Source: an uncultured Paracoccaceae bacterium (GTDB taxonomy: Bacteria; Pseudomonadota; Alphaproteobacteria; Rhodobacterales; Rhodobacteraceae). From it: 64,000 nucleotides of DNA. Shown here piece after piece: positions 43,491 to 51,671 of this stretch. Numbering within the stretch: position 1 is the first letter of the stretch; each line of letters opens with the position of its first letter. The stretch is from NCBI GenBank assembly GCA_947500005.1, contig CANMQJ010000002.1:1-64000 (forward strand), in the 5' to 3' direction. The notes under the pieces are model-generated. The model ran no database searches. It saw only the letters and a program-made list of their open reading frames with translations, and had not been told where the DNA came from. The position numbers and the translations under genes were made by a program.

Positions 43491-44995
43491 TGGAGCTTTT
43501 TTCCCTTGGGCTCGAGCATGTTCTGACACTCCCCGCCCTCGTCTCCATCATCGTCGGCACCATCCTCGGCGTCGCCGTGGGCGTCCTTCCGGGGCTGGGA
43601 TCGGTGGTCGGCATCACGATGATCCTGCCCTTCACCTTCTCGATGGGACAGATCCCCGCGCTGGCGCTGATGCTGGGGGTCTATTGCGGCTCGGTCTATG
43701 GCGGGTCGATCTCGGCCATCGTCATCAACACGCCCGGCACCCCACAGGCCGCCGCCACCGCGCTTGACGGTTATCCCATGGCGCAGCGTGGCGAGGCCGA
43801 TCTGGCCATCGGCTGGGCGACCATGGCGTCGACAATCGGGGGGCTGTTCTCGGTCGTGGTGCTGATCATCGCCGCGCCGCAACTGGCGGCGTTTTCGCTG
43901 AATTTCACCTCGATCGAGTATTTCGCGCTCGGCGTCTTTGCCCTGATCTGCATTGCAAACGTCTCGCGCGGGGCGATGTCCAAGGGCCTGCTGGCCGGCG
44001 CTATCGGCCTGTTCCTCGCGACGGTGGGCGTCGATCACGTCACCGGCGACATGCGCTTCACCTTCGGCAGTTTCGAGATGACCGCCGGCATCTCGCTGAT
44101 CCCCGCCATCGTGGGCCTGTTCGCCCTGTCCGAGGTGTTCATCCGCGCCTCGGAATCGACGCGGGTCAAAGCCGTGATCGCGCACAAGGTGGGCTTTCGC
44201 CTGCCGCCCCTGTCGGCCTGGAAACCGCGGCTCTGGTTGTTGCTGAAATCCTGCACCATCGGCTCTTTCATCGGCACCCTGCCCGGCACGGGCGCGGCGA
44301 CCTCCTCCTTCATCGCCTATTCCGAGGCCAAGCGCAGCGCGCCCAACCGCGACAAGCTGGGCACCGGCGAACCTGACGGCATCGTGGCCGCCGAAAGCGC
44401 CAACAACGCCGTCACCGGCTCGGCCATGGTGCCGACGCTGGCCCTGGGCATCCCGGGCGATCCGGTCACCGCCGTGATGCTGGGCAGTTTCATCGTTCAT
44501 GGCCTCGCCCCCGGGCCGCGGCTTTTCACCGAGCATCTCGACCTCGTCTATGCCGTCTTCCTGATCCTCGTCGCGGTCAACCTTGTGATGTTCGTCGTTG
44601 GCGCCTTGGGCGCACAGATCTTCACCCGCGCGCTCAAGGTGCCGGAACCGCTGCTGATGACGATGGTCGTGGTGATCGCCCTGATCGGCGCCTATGGCGT
44701 GCGTGGCAACGCGCTGGACCTGGCGACAGCCTTCATCGCCGGGGTCGGCGGCTTCGTCCTGCGCAAGGCCGGATTCCCGCTGGCGCCGCTGGTGATCGGC
44801 ATGGTCCTCAGCCAGATGATCGAGAACTCGCTGCGGCAGGGCCTGTTGCTGACGCGCGGCTCTTTCCTCGCTTTCTTCGAGCGACCGATCGCGCTCAGCC
44901 TGTTCATCCTGACCGCGCTGATGCTGGCCTGGCCGATCATCCGCTGGCTGCGCGACCGCAACCGAGAGGCACGAAATGACATCAAGAACACCTGA
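43490..44995 (+). CDS. tctA: Tripartite tricarboxylate transporter large permease (TctA family)
   Basis: A 501-residue polytopic membrane protein with TctA hallmarks: GVLPGLGSVVGI near residue 30, GVYCGSVYGGSISAIVINTPG (about 63-83), GTLPGTGAATSSFIAY and NNAVTGSAMVPTLALGIPGD. It imports the TctC-bound carboxylate. Its 3' end overlaps the epimerase gene by 20 nt, so the two are in one operon. Confidence 0.94.
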   Translation: MELFSLGLEHVLTLPALVSIIVGTILGVAVGVLPGLGSVVGITMILPFTFSMGQIPALALMLGVYCGSVYGGSISAIVINTPGTPQAAATALDGYPMAQRGEADLAIGWATMASTIGGLFSVVVLIIAAPQLAAFSLNFTSIEYFALGVFALICIANVSRGAMSKGLLAGAIGLFLATVGVDHVTGDMRFTFGSFEMTAGISLIPAIVGLFALSEVFIRASESTRVKAVIAHKVGFRLPPLSAWKPRLWLLLKSCTIGSFIGTLPGTGAATSSFIAYSEAKRSAPNRDKLGTGEPDGIVAAESANNAVTGSAMVPTLALGIPGDPVTAVMLGSFIVHGLAPGPRLFTEHLDLVYAVFLILVAVNLVMFVVGALGAQIFTRALKVPEPLLMTMVVVIALIGAYGVRGNALDLATAFIAGVGGFVLRKAGFPLAPLVIGMVLSQMIENSLRQGLLLTRGSFLAFFERPIALSLFILTALMLAWPIIRWLRDRNREARNDIKNT

Positions 44996-45920
44996 ACGCG
45001 TGCTGATCACCGGGGCTACCGGCTTTCTCGGCTCATGGATCGTCTCGGCGCTCATCGACCGGGGCATCGCGGTGATCGCCACCGATATCAGCGACGATCA
45101 TTACCGGCTCGACGCGCTCTGTCCCGATCTGCCCGCGGGTATGGTCGAGCGCCGCATCTGCGACATCACCGATGCCGAGGCGCTGGATGCTCTGGTCGCC
45201 GAGACGCACCCGACCGGCATCATCCACCTCGCCGCGCTGCAAATCCCGGTCTGCCGCGAAAAACCGGCGGCGGGCGCGGCTGTCAACGTGGGCGGGCATA
45301 TCAACATCTTCGAAGCCGCCCGCAAGCACGACATCCGGCGCATCATCTATACCAGCTCCATCGCCGCCAAACCGCGCGGGCCCGACAACGCGCCCTCGAA
45401 CCTCTACGGCGTGTTCAAGAAAACCGACGAGGAGATCGCGCGCATCTACTGGCAGGACCACCATATGCCCAGCCTGGGGCTGCGGCCCTACATCGTCTAT
45501 GGCGTCGGCCGCGACGACGGCGAAACCTCGGCCATCACCCGCGCGATCCAGGCCGCCGCGCTGGGCCAGCGCTACGAAATCCCCTTCGCCACGCGCAGCA
45601 GTTTCCAATACGCGGGCGACATCGCCGAGGTCTTTGTCCGCGCGGTCGCGTCCGACTGGCAGGGCGCGCTGCTCTCCGACGTCAGCGACAGGGTGAATTC
45701 CATCGACGATGTTCTGGCCGCCATCCGCACGGTCGTGCCGGGGGCCAGGGTCACGGGCGCGGAGCAGACGCGCATCTCGCCCGATACGGGTTTCGACATC
45801 GCGCCGCTGCGACAGGTGATCGGCGACTGGCGGGAAACATCGCTCGTCGACGGCGTGCGCAAGACGGTGGACCTCTATCGCGCCATCGAGGCCCGCAAGC
45901 AGGCGGCAAAGACCGCCTAG
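44976..45920 (+). CDS. NAD-dependent epimerase/dehydratase (extended SDR)
   Basis: A 314-residue extended SDR with GATGFLGS at the NAD site (about 13-20) and catalytic YGVFK (about 143-147), plus the preceding YTSSIA serine. Such enzymes epimerise, dehydrate or oxidise sugars and sugar acids. Because it is translated with tctA (20-nt overlap), it probably acts on the imported carboxylate, perhaps a uronic or aldonic acid. It converges on iclR with a 4-nt overlap of coding ends. Confidence 0.88.
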   Translation: MTSRTPERVLITGATGFLGSWIVSALIDRGIAVIATDISDDHYRLDALCPDLPAGMVERRICDITDAEALDALVAETHPTGIIHLAALQIPVCREKPAAGAAVNVGGHINIFEAARKHDIRRIIYTSSIAAKPRGPDNAPSNLYGVFKKTDEEIARIYWQDHHMPSLGLRPYIVYGVGRDDGETSAITRAIQAAALGQRYEIPFATRSSFQYAGDIAEVFVRAVASDWQGALLSDVSDRVNSIDDVLAAIRTVVPGARVTGAEQTRISPDTGFDIAPLRQVIGDWRETSLVDGVRKTVDLYRAIEARKQAAKTA

Positions 45921-46723
45921 AGCATCCCCCGCGCGATATGCTCGATCTGCCGCGCCACGCCCAGAACGCGCGGGCCGAGATCCTTCTCCAACCGTTCCGA
46001 GGTGATGATCGAGCGCAGCCCGCCCACGTTCAGCGCATAGACCGGGTAGCCGTCGGTGCGCCGGATCACCGCCCCTGCCGAGTTCGCCTCGGAAATCCAG
46101 TGCCCGTGGCTCATCGCAAAGCCGCGCTCCTGCGCGCGGGCGATCTCGACCCGCATCCGTTCCTCGACGCCGGGCCAATCCTCACCGAATTCCGGGGCCA
46201 TGCGGGCGATCAACGCCTCGCGCTCGGCCTCGGGCAGCGCCGCGAGATAGGCCCGGCCCATTCCCGTGCTCGCCATCGGGATACGCGAGCCGACCCCCAG
46301 CCGGATCGCCATCGAGGCCGGCGTGCGGCAGGCGTCGACATAGATGAACTCGGTCCCGTTGGGCGTACCCAGATAGGTTGAGGCATCGGCATAATCGGCC
46401 AGTTCCTGCAGATAGGGCCGGGCGATGTCGCGGATCTCCATCTGCGCCAACACGTCATAGCCCAGCGTCAGCACCGCGGGGCCAAGCGCGTAGCGCCCCA
46501 GATCGTCGTCGTAGTTCAGATAGCCAAGCTCGGTCAGGGTGAAGGTCAGCCGCGACACCGTCGCCTTGGGCAGGTCCACGCGCGCGGCGATCTCGGCATT
46601 GCCGATAGGCCGGTTGTCCGGACCGAATGCCTTGAGGATCGACAACCCCCGCGCAAGCGCGGTGTTGATCCGATAATCCTTCTCGGTGCTGTTCTCAGGA
46701 AGCGGATCTTTTCTGCGGGCCAA
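45917..46723 (-). CDS. IclR family transcriptional regulator
   Basis: A 268-residue regulator with an N-terminal winged helix-turn-helix (about 20-80: IGNAEIAARVDLPKATVSRLTFTL) and the IclR effector domain (about 95-260). It is convergent with the tct-epimerase operon. IclR proteins often control neighbouring carboxylate or aromatic catabolic genes, so tctCBA and possibly phyH are the likely targets. Confidence 0.92.
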   Translation of the reverse strand: MARRKDPLPENSTEKDYRINTALARGLSILKAFGPDNRPIGNAEIAARVDLPKATVSRLTFTLTELGYLNYDDDLGRYALGPAVLTLGYDVLAQMEIRDIARPYLQELADYADASTYLGTPNGTEFIYVDACRTPASMAIRLGVGSRIPMASTGMGRAYLAALPEAEREALIARMAPEFGEDWPGVEERMRVEIARAQERGFAMSHGHWISEANSAGAVIRRTDGYPVYALNVGGLRSIITSERLEKDLGPRVLGVARQIEHIARGML

Positions 46724-46823
46724 GTCTCTTCTTTCCGTTCTCAGGGTCTTTTTCCTGTTCTAACCCATTTGCCCGCCGGGAAAGACCGGAAAATCGCGGG
46801 ACCCACGCGGAACGGCCCGCCTG

Positions 46824-48323
46824 TTACCAGCGCGCCAGCAGCCGGTCGATGGGGGCGTGATCGTCGGTCAGGATGCGTGGCGCCAGCCGCGCCATCAGGC
46901 TTTCGACGAACCCGTCGGCCAATGGGGCAAAGCGCGTGGGCTCGGGCGCGGGAACCGTCAGGCTGCCCGCCCGCGTCGGCCGCTCTCCGGCCGCCAGCAC
47001 GAAAACCCTCTGCGCCCCCGGCACCGGCGCGGTGGCCTCGGTCCAGATCTCGACGCTGGGAAAGACCGCTTGCAGGGTCACCGCGATGGCCGCCAGCGCC
47101 CGCATCCGGTCGGGATAGTCGATCACGTTCATGACGAAAACGCCGTCCGGCTCCAGCCGCGCGCGCACCAGTTCGAAGAATTCGCGCGTGACCAGATGGG
47201 CAGGCACCGCGATATCCCCGAAAGCATCGCCCACGATCACGTCATAGCGCGCCTGCGGACGCCGCAGCAGCGCCGCGCGCGCATCCTCGTGCAGCACCGT
47301 CACACCCTCCGGATCGAACCAGAAGGACTCGCGCGCGACCTCTGTCACCTCGGGGTCGATCTCGGCCACGGTCAGCGGCCCGATCCCCCGGTCGGCCCAG
47401 CCACGCGGAACGGAATAGGTGCCGCCTCCGATGAAGAAGGCGGAAAATGGCCCCTCCCCCATCCGGTCGCGGGCGATGGCGTCGATCATCGCGGTGAACT
47501 CGGTGAACATGACCTGTGGCAGGTCGCAGGCCGAGGCGCCATGGCTGAGGTGATCCAGCACCAGCAGGTTCACCGGGCGGTCGGGGTCCGAGGCCACGTC
47601 GATCACCCGGATGCAGAAATAGGCGCTCTCGCGCGTGCAGGGTCCGGGCCGGGCCAGTGACAGGGCCGAAACACCCACAGCCGCAAGCAGAAGCGCAACC
47701 GCACCCACGCGCCGCAGCGCGCCTGCCAGCGCCAGGAACACTGCCGCGGCCAGCAGGTAGACACCGGTGACCAGCGCCAATGTCCAGGCGCTGCCCAACC
47801 AGGGGATGAAGACGAATCCCGCCAGAAGCGTGCCCGCGATGGCACCCACGGCGCCTGCGGCGAACATCGCGCCCAGCGCCCGCCCCGAGCGCGCGGAATC
47901 CTGCGTCACGGCGATCTGCGCCAGCACCGGCGCGGGGACCCCGGCGAAAAGCGAGGGCAGGAAAAAGACGGCGGTGGTCAGCACCACGATGGCCGCCACC
48001 GGCTGCGTGACCGTATTCATCACCGGCCCGGCGACCGCCTGCAACAGCACCACCGCCCCCGCCGTGCTCAACGCCGCCGCCCCCATGATCCAGCCTGTCA
48101 GGCGCAGCGCACGCTCTGCCGGGCCGTCCGCCAACCGCCCGCCCCACCAATGTCCCGCGGAGAATCCCGCCAGGACCACCGCGATCACCGACGTCCAGGT
48201 GTAAAGCGACATGCCCACATAAGGCGCCAGCATCCGCCCCGCGACAATCTCGACTACCAGGCTGACGGCCGAAACTGCCGCCTGTGCCGCGACGAGAAGG
48301 GAGAGCGGGGCCGGATTGCGCAT
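46824..48323 (-). CDS. Spermidine synthase-like protein with N-terminal membrane domain
   Basis: A 499-residue fusion: about seven transmembrane helices (residues 5-215) and a C-terminal cytoplasmic SAM-fold domain of the spermidine synthase group (FFIGGGTYSVPRGW, VAEIDPEVTEVA, DVIVGDAFGD). The ATG at 48323 has GAGG eight bases upstream. The frame stays open 134 codons further, antisense to the next gene. Aminopropyl transfer is the family theme, but the membrane-fused members are largely uncharacterised. Confidence 0.82.
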   Translation of the reverse strand: MRNPAPLSLLVAAQAAVSAVSLVVEIVAGRMLAPYVGMSLYTWTSVIAVVLAGFSAGHWWGGRLADGPAERALRLTGWIMGAAALSTAGAVVLLQAVAGPVMNTVTQPVAAIVVLTTAVFFLPSLFAGVPAPVLAQIAVTQDSARSGRALGAMFAAGAVGAIAGTLLAGFVFIPWLGSAWTLALVTGVYLLAAAVFLALAGALRRVGAVALLLAAVGVSALSLARPGPCTRESAYFCIRVIDVASDPDRPVNLLVLDHLSHGASACDLPQVMFTEFTAMIDAIARDRMGEGPFSAFFIGGGTYSVPRGWADRGIGPLTVAEIDPEVTEVARESFWFDPEGVTVLHEDARAALLRRPQARYDVIVGDAFGDIAVPAHLVTREFFELVRARLEPDGVFVMNVIDYPDRMRALAAIAVTLQAVFPSVEIWTEATAPVPGAQRVFVLAAGERPTRAGSLTVPAPEPTRFAPLADGFVESLMARLAPRILTDDHAPIDRLLARW

Positions 48324-48411
48324 CGGAATACCTCGGGGAAACGGAACGCGCTCATCCTTGCCCCGCGCGCCGCCTTGGCGCAAGTTCCGGCCAAGCCGCA
48401 AGGAGGCCCAG

Positions 48412-48891
48412 ATGACCGACCCGTTCCGCCCGGCCGACGCCGACGCCCGCGCGCGGGCCCGCGCGCTGATCGACGACGCGACATTCGCGGCGCTTGCCGT
48501 GACCGACCCGGCCACCCTCCGCCCTTCGGTCAGTCGCATCGCCTTGGCCACCGATTCGCGCCGGCGGCCGCTTTCGCTGATCTCGACGCTTGCACCGCAT
48601 ACCGCCGCGATCGAGGCGAACCCGGCCTGCGCGCTGCTGATCGGGGAACCGGGCGACAAGGGCGATCCCCTCACCCATCCGCGCCTGACGCTGCACGCCA
48701 CCGCCCGCATCGTGCCGCGCGACACGCCCGGGCATGACGACCTGCGCGCCCGCTACCTTGCGCTCAGGCCCAAGGCGGCGCTCTACGCCGATTTCGCCGA
48801 TTTCCGCTTCGTGCTCTTCACGCCCGAGGACGCTTTGCTCAATGGCGGGTTCGGCAAGGCGTTCCGCCTCGCACGCACCGATCTCGCCTGA
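48412..48891 (+). CDS. Pyridoxamine 5'-phosphate oxidase-like (HugZ-type) FMN-binding split-barrel protein
   Basis: A 159-residue split-barrel protein with the opening ARALIDDATFAALAVTDP, SRIALATD, the LISTLAPHTAAIEANPACALLIGE strand pair and LTLHATARIV. It resembles the haem-utilisation/PNPOx-like flavoproteins. The ATG at 48412 follows AAGGAGG. It converges on the cupin gene six bases away. Whether it binds FMN or haem is not visible. Confidence 0.83.
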   Translation: MTDPFRPADADARARARALIDDATFAALAVTDPATLRPSVSRIALATDSRRRPLSLISTLAPHTAAIEANPACALLIGEPGDKGDPLTHPRLTLHATARIVPRDTPGHDDLRARYLALRPKAALYADFADFRFVLFTPEDALLNGGFGKAFRLARTDLA

Positions 48892-48897
48892 CGCGCG

Positions 48898-49368
48898 TCA
48901 CCCGTCGGCGCTTTCCGGCGACACCGGCCGTCCGTCCTGCCGGGTCAGCCGTCCACCGGGATGCCGGACCAGGTCGATCTCGGCATAATGGCAGCGATCC
49001 AGCGGGTTCCTGGTTCCGACCACCAGGAACGTGGCCGGCGCGTCCGAACTGTTGCGCAGGCAATGCCCGTTCTCGACCCCGGCCGGGAATACGGCGATAT
49101 CCCCGGTCGAAAGCGGCGTCTCGCCCTCCTCCTCCACCAGGACCAGCTCACCGCTCAGCACGACGACAAGCTCGTCGTCGCTGTCATGCCAGTGCCGATG
49201 CGAAGAGGCCGAGCCGGGCATGAGCGTCTCGACACTGGCCCCCAACCGCTCCAGCCCGTAGGAGGGCGAAATCGCCCGCCCCTCATAGGCGCCAAGCGGG
49301 CCGGCCAGCGCCTCCGCCGCGTCCGGTCCGTCATGAACCGGCAGATCGTCGAGCTTTACCTTGGGCAT
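48898..49368 (-). CDS. Cupin domain-containing protein
   Basis: A 156-residue single-cupin protein. Motif 1 is around SSHRHWHDSDDELVVVLSGE (about 55-74, metal-binding His residues present) and motif 2 around FPAGVENGHCLRN. There is no DNA-binding domain or signal peptide. The substrate is unknown; related proteins are sugar-phosphate isomerase or dioxygenase-like cupins. Confidence 0.83.
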   Translation of the reverse strand: MPKVKLDDLPVHDGPDAAEALAGPLGAYEGRAISPSYGLERLGASVETLMPGSASSHRHWHDSDDELVVVLSGELVLVEEEGETPLSTGDIAVFPAGVENGHCLRNSSDAPATFLVVGTRNPLDRCHYAEIDLVRHPGGRLTRQDGRPVSPESADG

Positions 49369-49397
49369 GTCGTCCCTCCCCGGTTCCCGTCACCGGG

Positions 49398-49805
49398 TCA
49401 CCGTACCACATGCACCGCGCATTGCGCATGGCGCACGACCTGCGCCGCGGTAGAGCCCAAGAGCAGGTCGCCCATCCCCGGCCTGTGCGAGGCGATGATG
49501 ATCAGGTCCGGCCGGTTCGTCTCGGCCCAGTCCAGGATCGAGCGGCCCGAATGCCCCTCGATCACCACGGCCTTGGCATTTGGCAGTTTCGCGGCCATCT
49601 CGGCCAGTTCCGCCTCGACCGCCTGCCGCGCCTCTCTGAGGTAATCGACCGGCATGTAGCTGATCGCATAGTCGGGAATATGTTCCACCACGTGCAGCAG
49701 GGTGACCTGCGCGTTCGGCGTCGCCAGCAATTGCGCCAGCTTCATCGGGGCCGAAACGTCGCGTTCCTTGTCAAAGGAAACGGGAACCAGGATATTGTGA
49801 TACAT
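49398..49805 (-). CDS. Universal stress protein (UspA family)
   Basis: A 135-residue UspA-fold protein starting MYHNILVPVSF, with the nucleotide-binding tail IIASHRPGMGDLLLGSTAAQVVRHAQCAVHVVR (G-2x-G-9x-G-type loop). The ATG at 49805 has AGGAG seven bases upstream; an ATG two codons earlier is too close to that site. It is a soluble ATP-binding stress protein. Confidence 0.92.
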   Translation of the reverse strand: MYHNILVPVSFDKERDVSAPMKLAQLLATPNAQVTLLHVVEHIPDYAISYMPVDYLREARQAVEAELAEMAAKLPNAKAVVIEGHSGRSILDWAETNRPDLIIIASHRPGMGDLLLGSTAAQVVRHAQCAVHVVR

Positions 49806-49879
49806 GCGCATTCTCCTCTCTTGCCGGGCCAGCCTGCGCCAGGCGGCCGCGGCGGTCCTTGATCCACGTCACGCAGGCT

Positions 49880-50209
49880 TCAGCCCGTGACGTCGAAGGT
49901 TCCGGCGACCTCGTACATGACCGGCTCGAAACTGCGGCAAAGCTCGTTGATCCGCCGGTTGCGTTGACGCATCTCGGGGCTACGCAGCATGGCCTGGAAA
50001 TCCTCGCGCCGTTTCCATTGCGAATAGTTGGCGATCCGGGTCTGCGCATCGTTCACATGCAGACCCGCCGAGATGAACCCCGGCTGTTTCGAAATGAACT
50101 CGGCATAGGCGTCGGTCAGCGCTTCGAGCAGGTCCTGACAGGTCCCCGGCGTCATCTCGAAGGTCGTGATGACCGTCTGGACGCTGGCATCCCTGGAAAT
50201 CTGTGGCAT
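49880..50209 (-). CDS. Antibiotic biosynthesis monooxygenase (ABM) domain protein
   Basis: A 109-residue ferredoxin-like-fold protein (VQTVITTFEMTPGTCQDLLE..., PGFISAGLHVNDAQTRIANYSQWK...), the typical single ABM domain. The ATG at 50209 follows GGAGGAG. These small dimeric proteins oxidise or scavenge quinones or act in stress; a specific function cannot be assigned. Confidence 0.85.
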   Translation of the reverse strand: MPQISRDASVQTVITTFEMTPGTCQDLLEALTDAYAEFISKQPGFISAGLHVNDAQTRIANYSQWKRREDFQAMLRSPEMRQRNRRINELCRSFEPVMYEVAGTFDVTG

Positions 50210-50238
50210 CGGCTCCTCCATTGGCTGGCCCGAGCCTA

Positions 50239-50871
50239 TCACAGGTTTTCCAGAATGCCCTCGATTTCCTGCATCAATCCAGTGACTTCCCCATGGGCCG
50301 GCCCCTTGGGCGCCTCCAGCACCGTGCGGCCCTGGCCCAATGTCTCGGCATAGACGATGCGATTGGCCAGCATATGCGCCGCCACCTCGGCATCCATCTC
50401 GGCGGCCTTGGCCGCGACGTCCTGCGCCAACCGCGTGCCGGGCCGGGCGCGCGTCATCACCATCATCGCGGGCCTGCGCTCGCGGTCGGCAAGGTACAGC
50501 ACCACCTCCACCGCCCAGAGATCGAGATGCGAGGTCGCCACCGGGATCAACACCAGGTCCGCCGCCCGCATCGCTGGGCGCAGGTCGCTATCGGCCTTGG
50601 GCGGCGTGTCGATGATCACGATGTCATGGCTGCGGGCCAGCTTGCCCACCTCGTAGGACACGCCCCAGGCCGAGGCGGTCGAGAATTCCAACCCCGGCTC
50701 GCCACCCTTCTCGATCCGGGTCATGAACCAGCGCCCCGCGCTGCCCTGCGGATCGGTATCCATCAGCGCGACCGACTTGCCCGCCCGGGCAAAGGCCACC
50801 GCCAGGTTGACGGCCATCGTGGTCTTGCCCGATCCGCCCTTCTGTTGCGCGATCGTGATTACATGCCCCAT
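50239..50871 (-). CDS. ParA/MinD-type ATPase, orphan
   Basis: A 210-residue P-loop ATPase with deviant Walker A QQKGGSGKTT (about 9-18), switch LMDTDPQGSA and IIDTPPK. No ParB gene or parS-like repeat is nearby, so it is an orphan that may position a protein cluster rather than segregate DNA. The frame extends 37 codons upstream, but MGHVITIAQQ is the family's normal start. Confidence 0.92.
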   Translation of the reverse strand: MGHVITIAQQKGGSGKTTMAVNLAVAFARAGKSVALMDTDPQGSAGRWFMTRIEKGGEPGLEFSTASAWGVSYEVGKLARSHDIVIIDTPPKADSDLRPAMRAADLVLIPVATSHLDLWAVEVVLYLADRERRPAMMVMTRARPGTRLAQDVAAKAAEMDAEVAAHMLANRIVYAETLGQGRTVLEAPKGPAHGEVTGLMQEIEGILENL

Positions 50872-51008
50872 TGCGCGCCTCCTACGCTGCATCGCAGCAT
50901 ACATCGCCCGCGCGCCACGGCAATGGCGAAATCGACGCAGAGCCGCGGTGGCCGGTAACCTCCCGTTAACCTTCCTGTACAACTCTGTCGCTGGGGAGGG
51001 CTCTTGGT

Positions 51009-51668
51009 ATGAGGCGGATCCTGATCGCGCTGGCGCTCGTCTGGCTGACCGCCGTCCCGGCCCTTGCCGGGGCCTGGCTGCGCGAACACGGCACCGGCTT
51101 CACCGCCGCTACCGCCACCCTGCGCCGCCCGCAGGACCGGCTGGAATACGAAAGTTCCGTTTATACCGAATGGGGCCTCACGCCGCGCGTGACACTGGGC
51201 TTCGACGTCAACGAACGTGCCGGGATCGCGGGACACGTCCTCGTCTTCGCCCGTTACCCACTCTGGAATCTCGGCAGGAACGGCCGCTTCGCCACCGAAC
51301 TCGCGGTCGGCGCGTCGCATTGGCAGGCGGACTGGACGCCGATGCAGAAATTCACCCTCTCCTACGGGCGCAACCTCGCGACCCGCTGGGGAGACGGCTG
51401 GCTCGCCGTGGACGGCGCTCTCGAATACCGCTCGGGCCAGCCCATAGGCAAGCTCGACGTCACCCTCGGCCTCGCCACCGCCCGGCGCGTCGATCCGATC
51501 CTCTCGGTCGAAACCTCGCAGGCGGACGGCGCGTTCTTCTGGACCCTCACCCCCGGCATCACGGTCGAGGCGCCCGGCGGCAAGGCAATATGGCTGATCG
51601 GGCTGGAGCGCAAATCCGCCCTGCCCGACCAGATCGGCCTAAAGATCGGCCTGTGGAAGGCGTTCTAG
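51009..51668 (+). CDS. Secreted beta-rich protein, probable outer-membrane barrel, unknown function
   Basis: A 219-residue protein with a clear signal peptide (MRRILIALALVWLTAVPALA, cleavage near residue 20) followed by alternating beta-strand sequence and a terminal aromatic residue (LWKAF), typical of outer-membrane strands. GGGGAGGG lies upstream of the ATG. I do not recognise a named family. It ends 3 nt from the convergent beta-helix gene. Confidence 0.75.
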   Translation: MRRILIALALVWLTAVPALAGAWLREHGTGFTAATATLRRPQDRLEYESSVYTEWGLTPRVTLGFDVNERAGIAGHVLVFARYPLWNLGRNGRFATELAVGASHWQADWTPMQKFTLSYGRNLATRWGDGWLAVDGALEYRSGQPIGKLDVTLGLATARRVDPILSVETSQADGAFFWTLTPGITVEAPGGKAIWLIGLERKSALPDQIGLKIGLWKAF

Positions 51669-51671
51669 ACC

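Noticed and set aside
50239..50871. A partition system or plasmid origin at the ParA gene.
   Set aside because: There is no ParB gene, parS-like repeats or replication gene nearby, and the surroundings are ordinary chromosomal genes.
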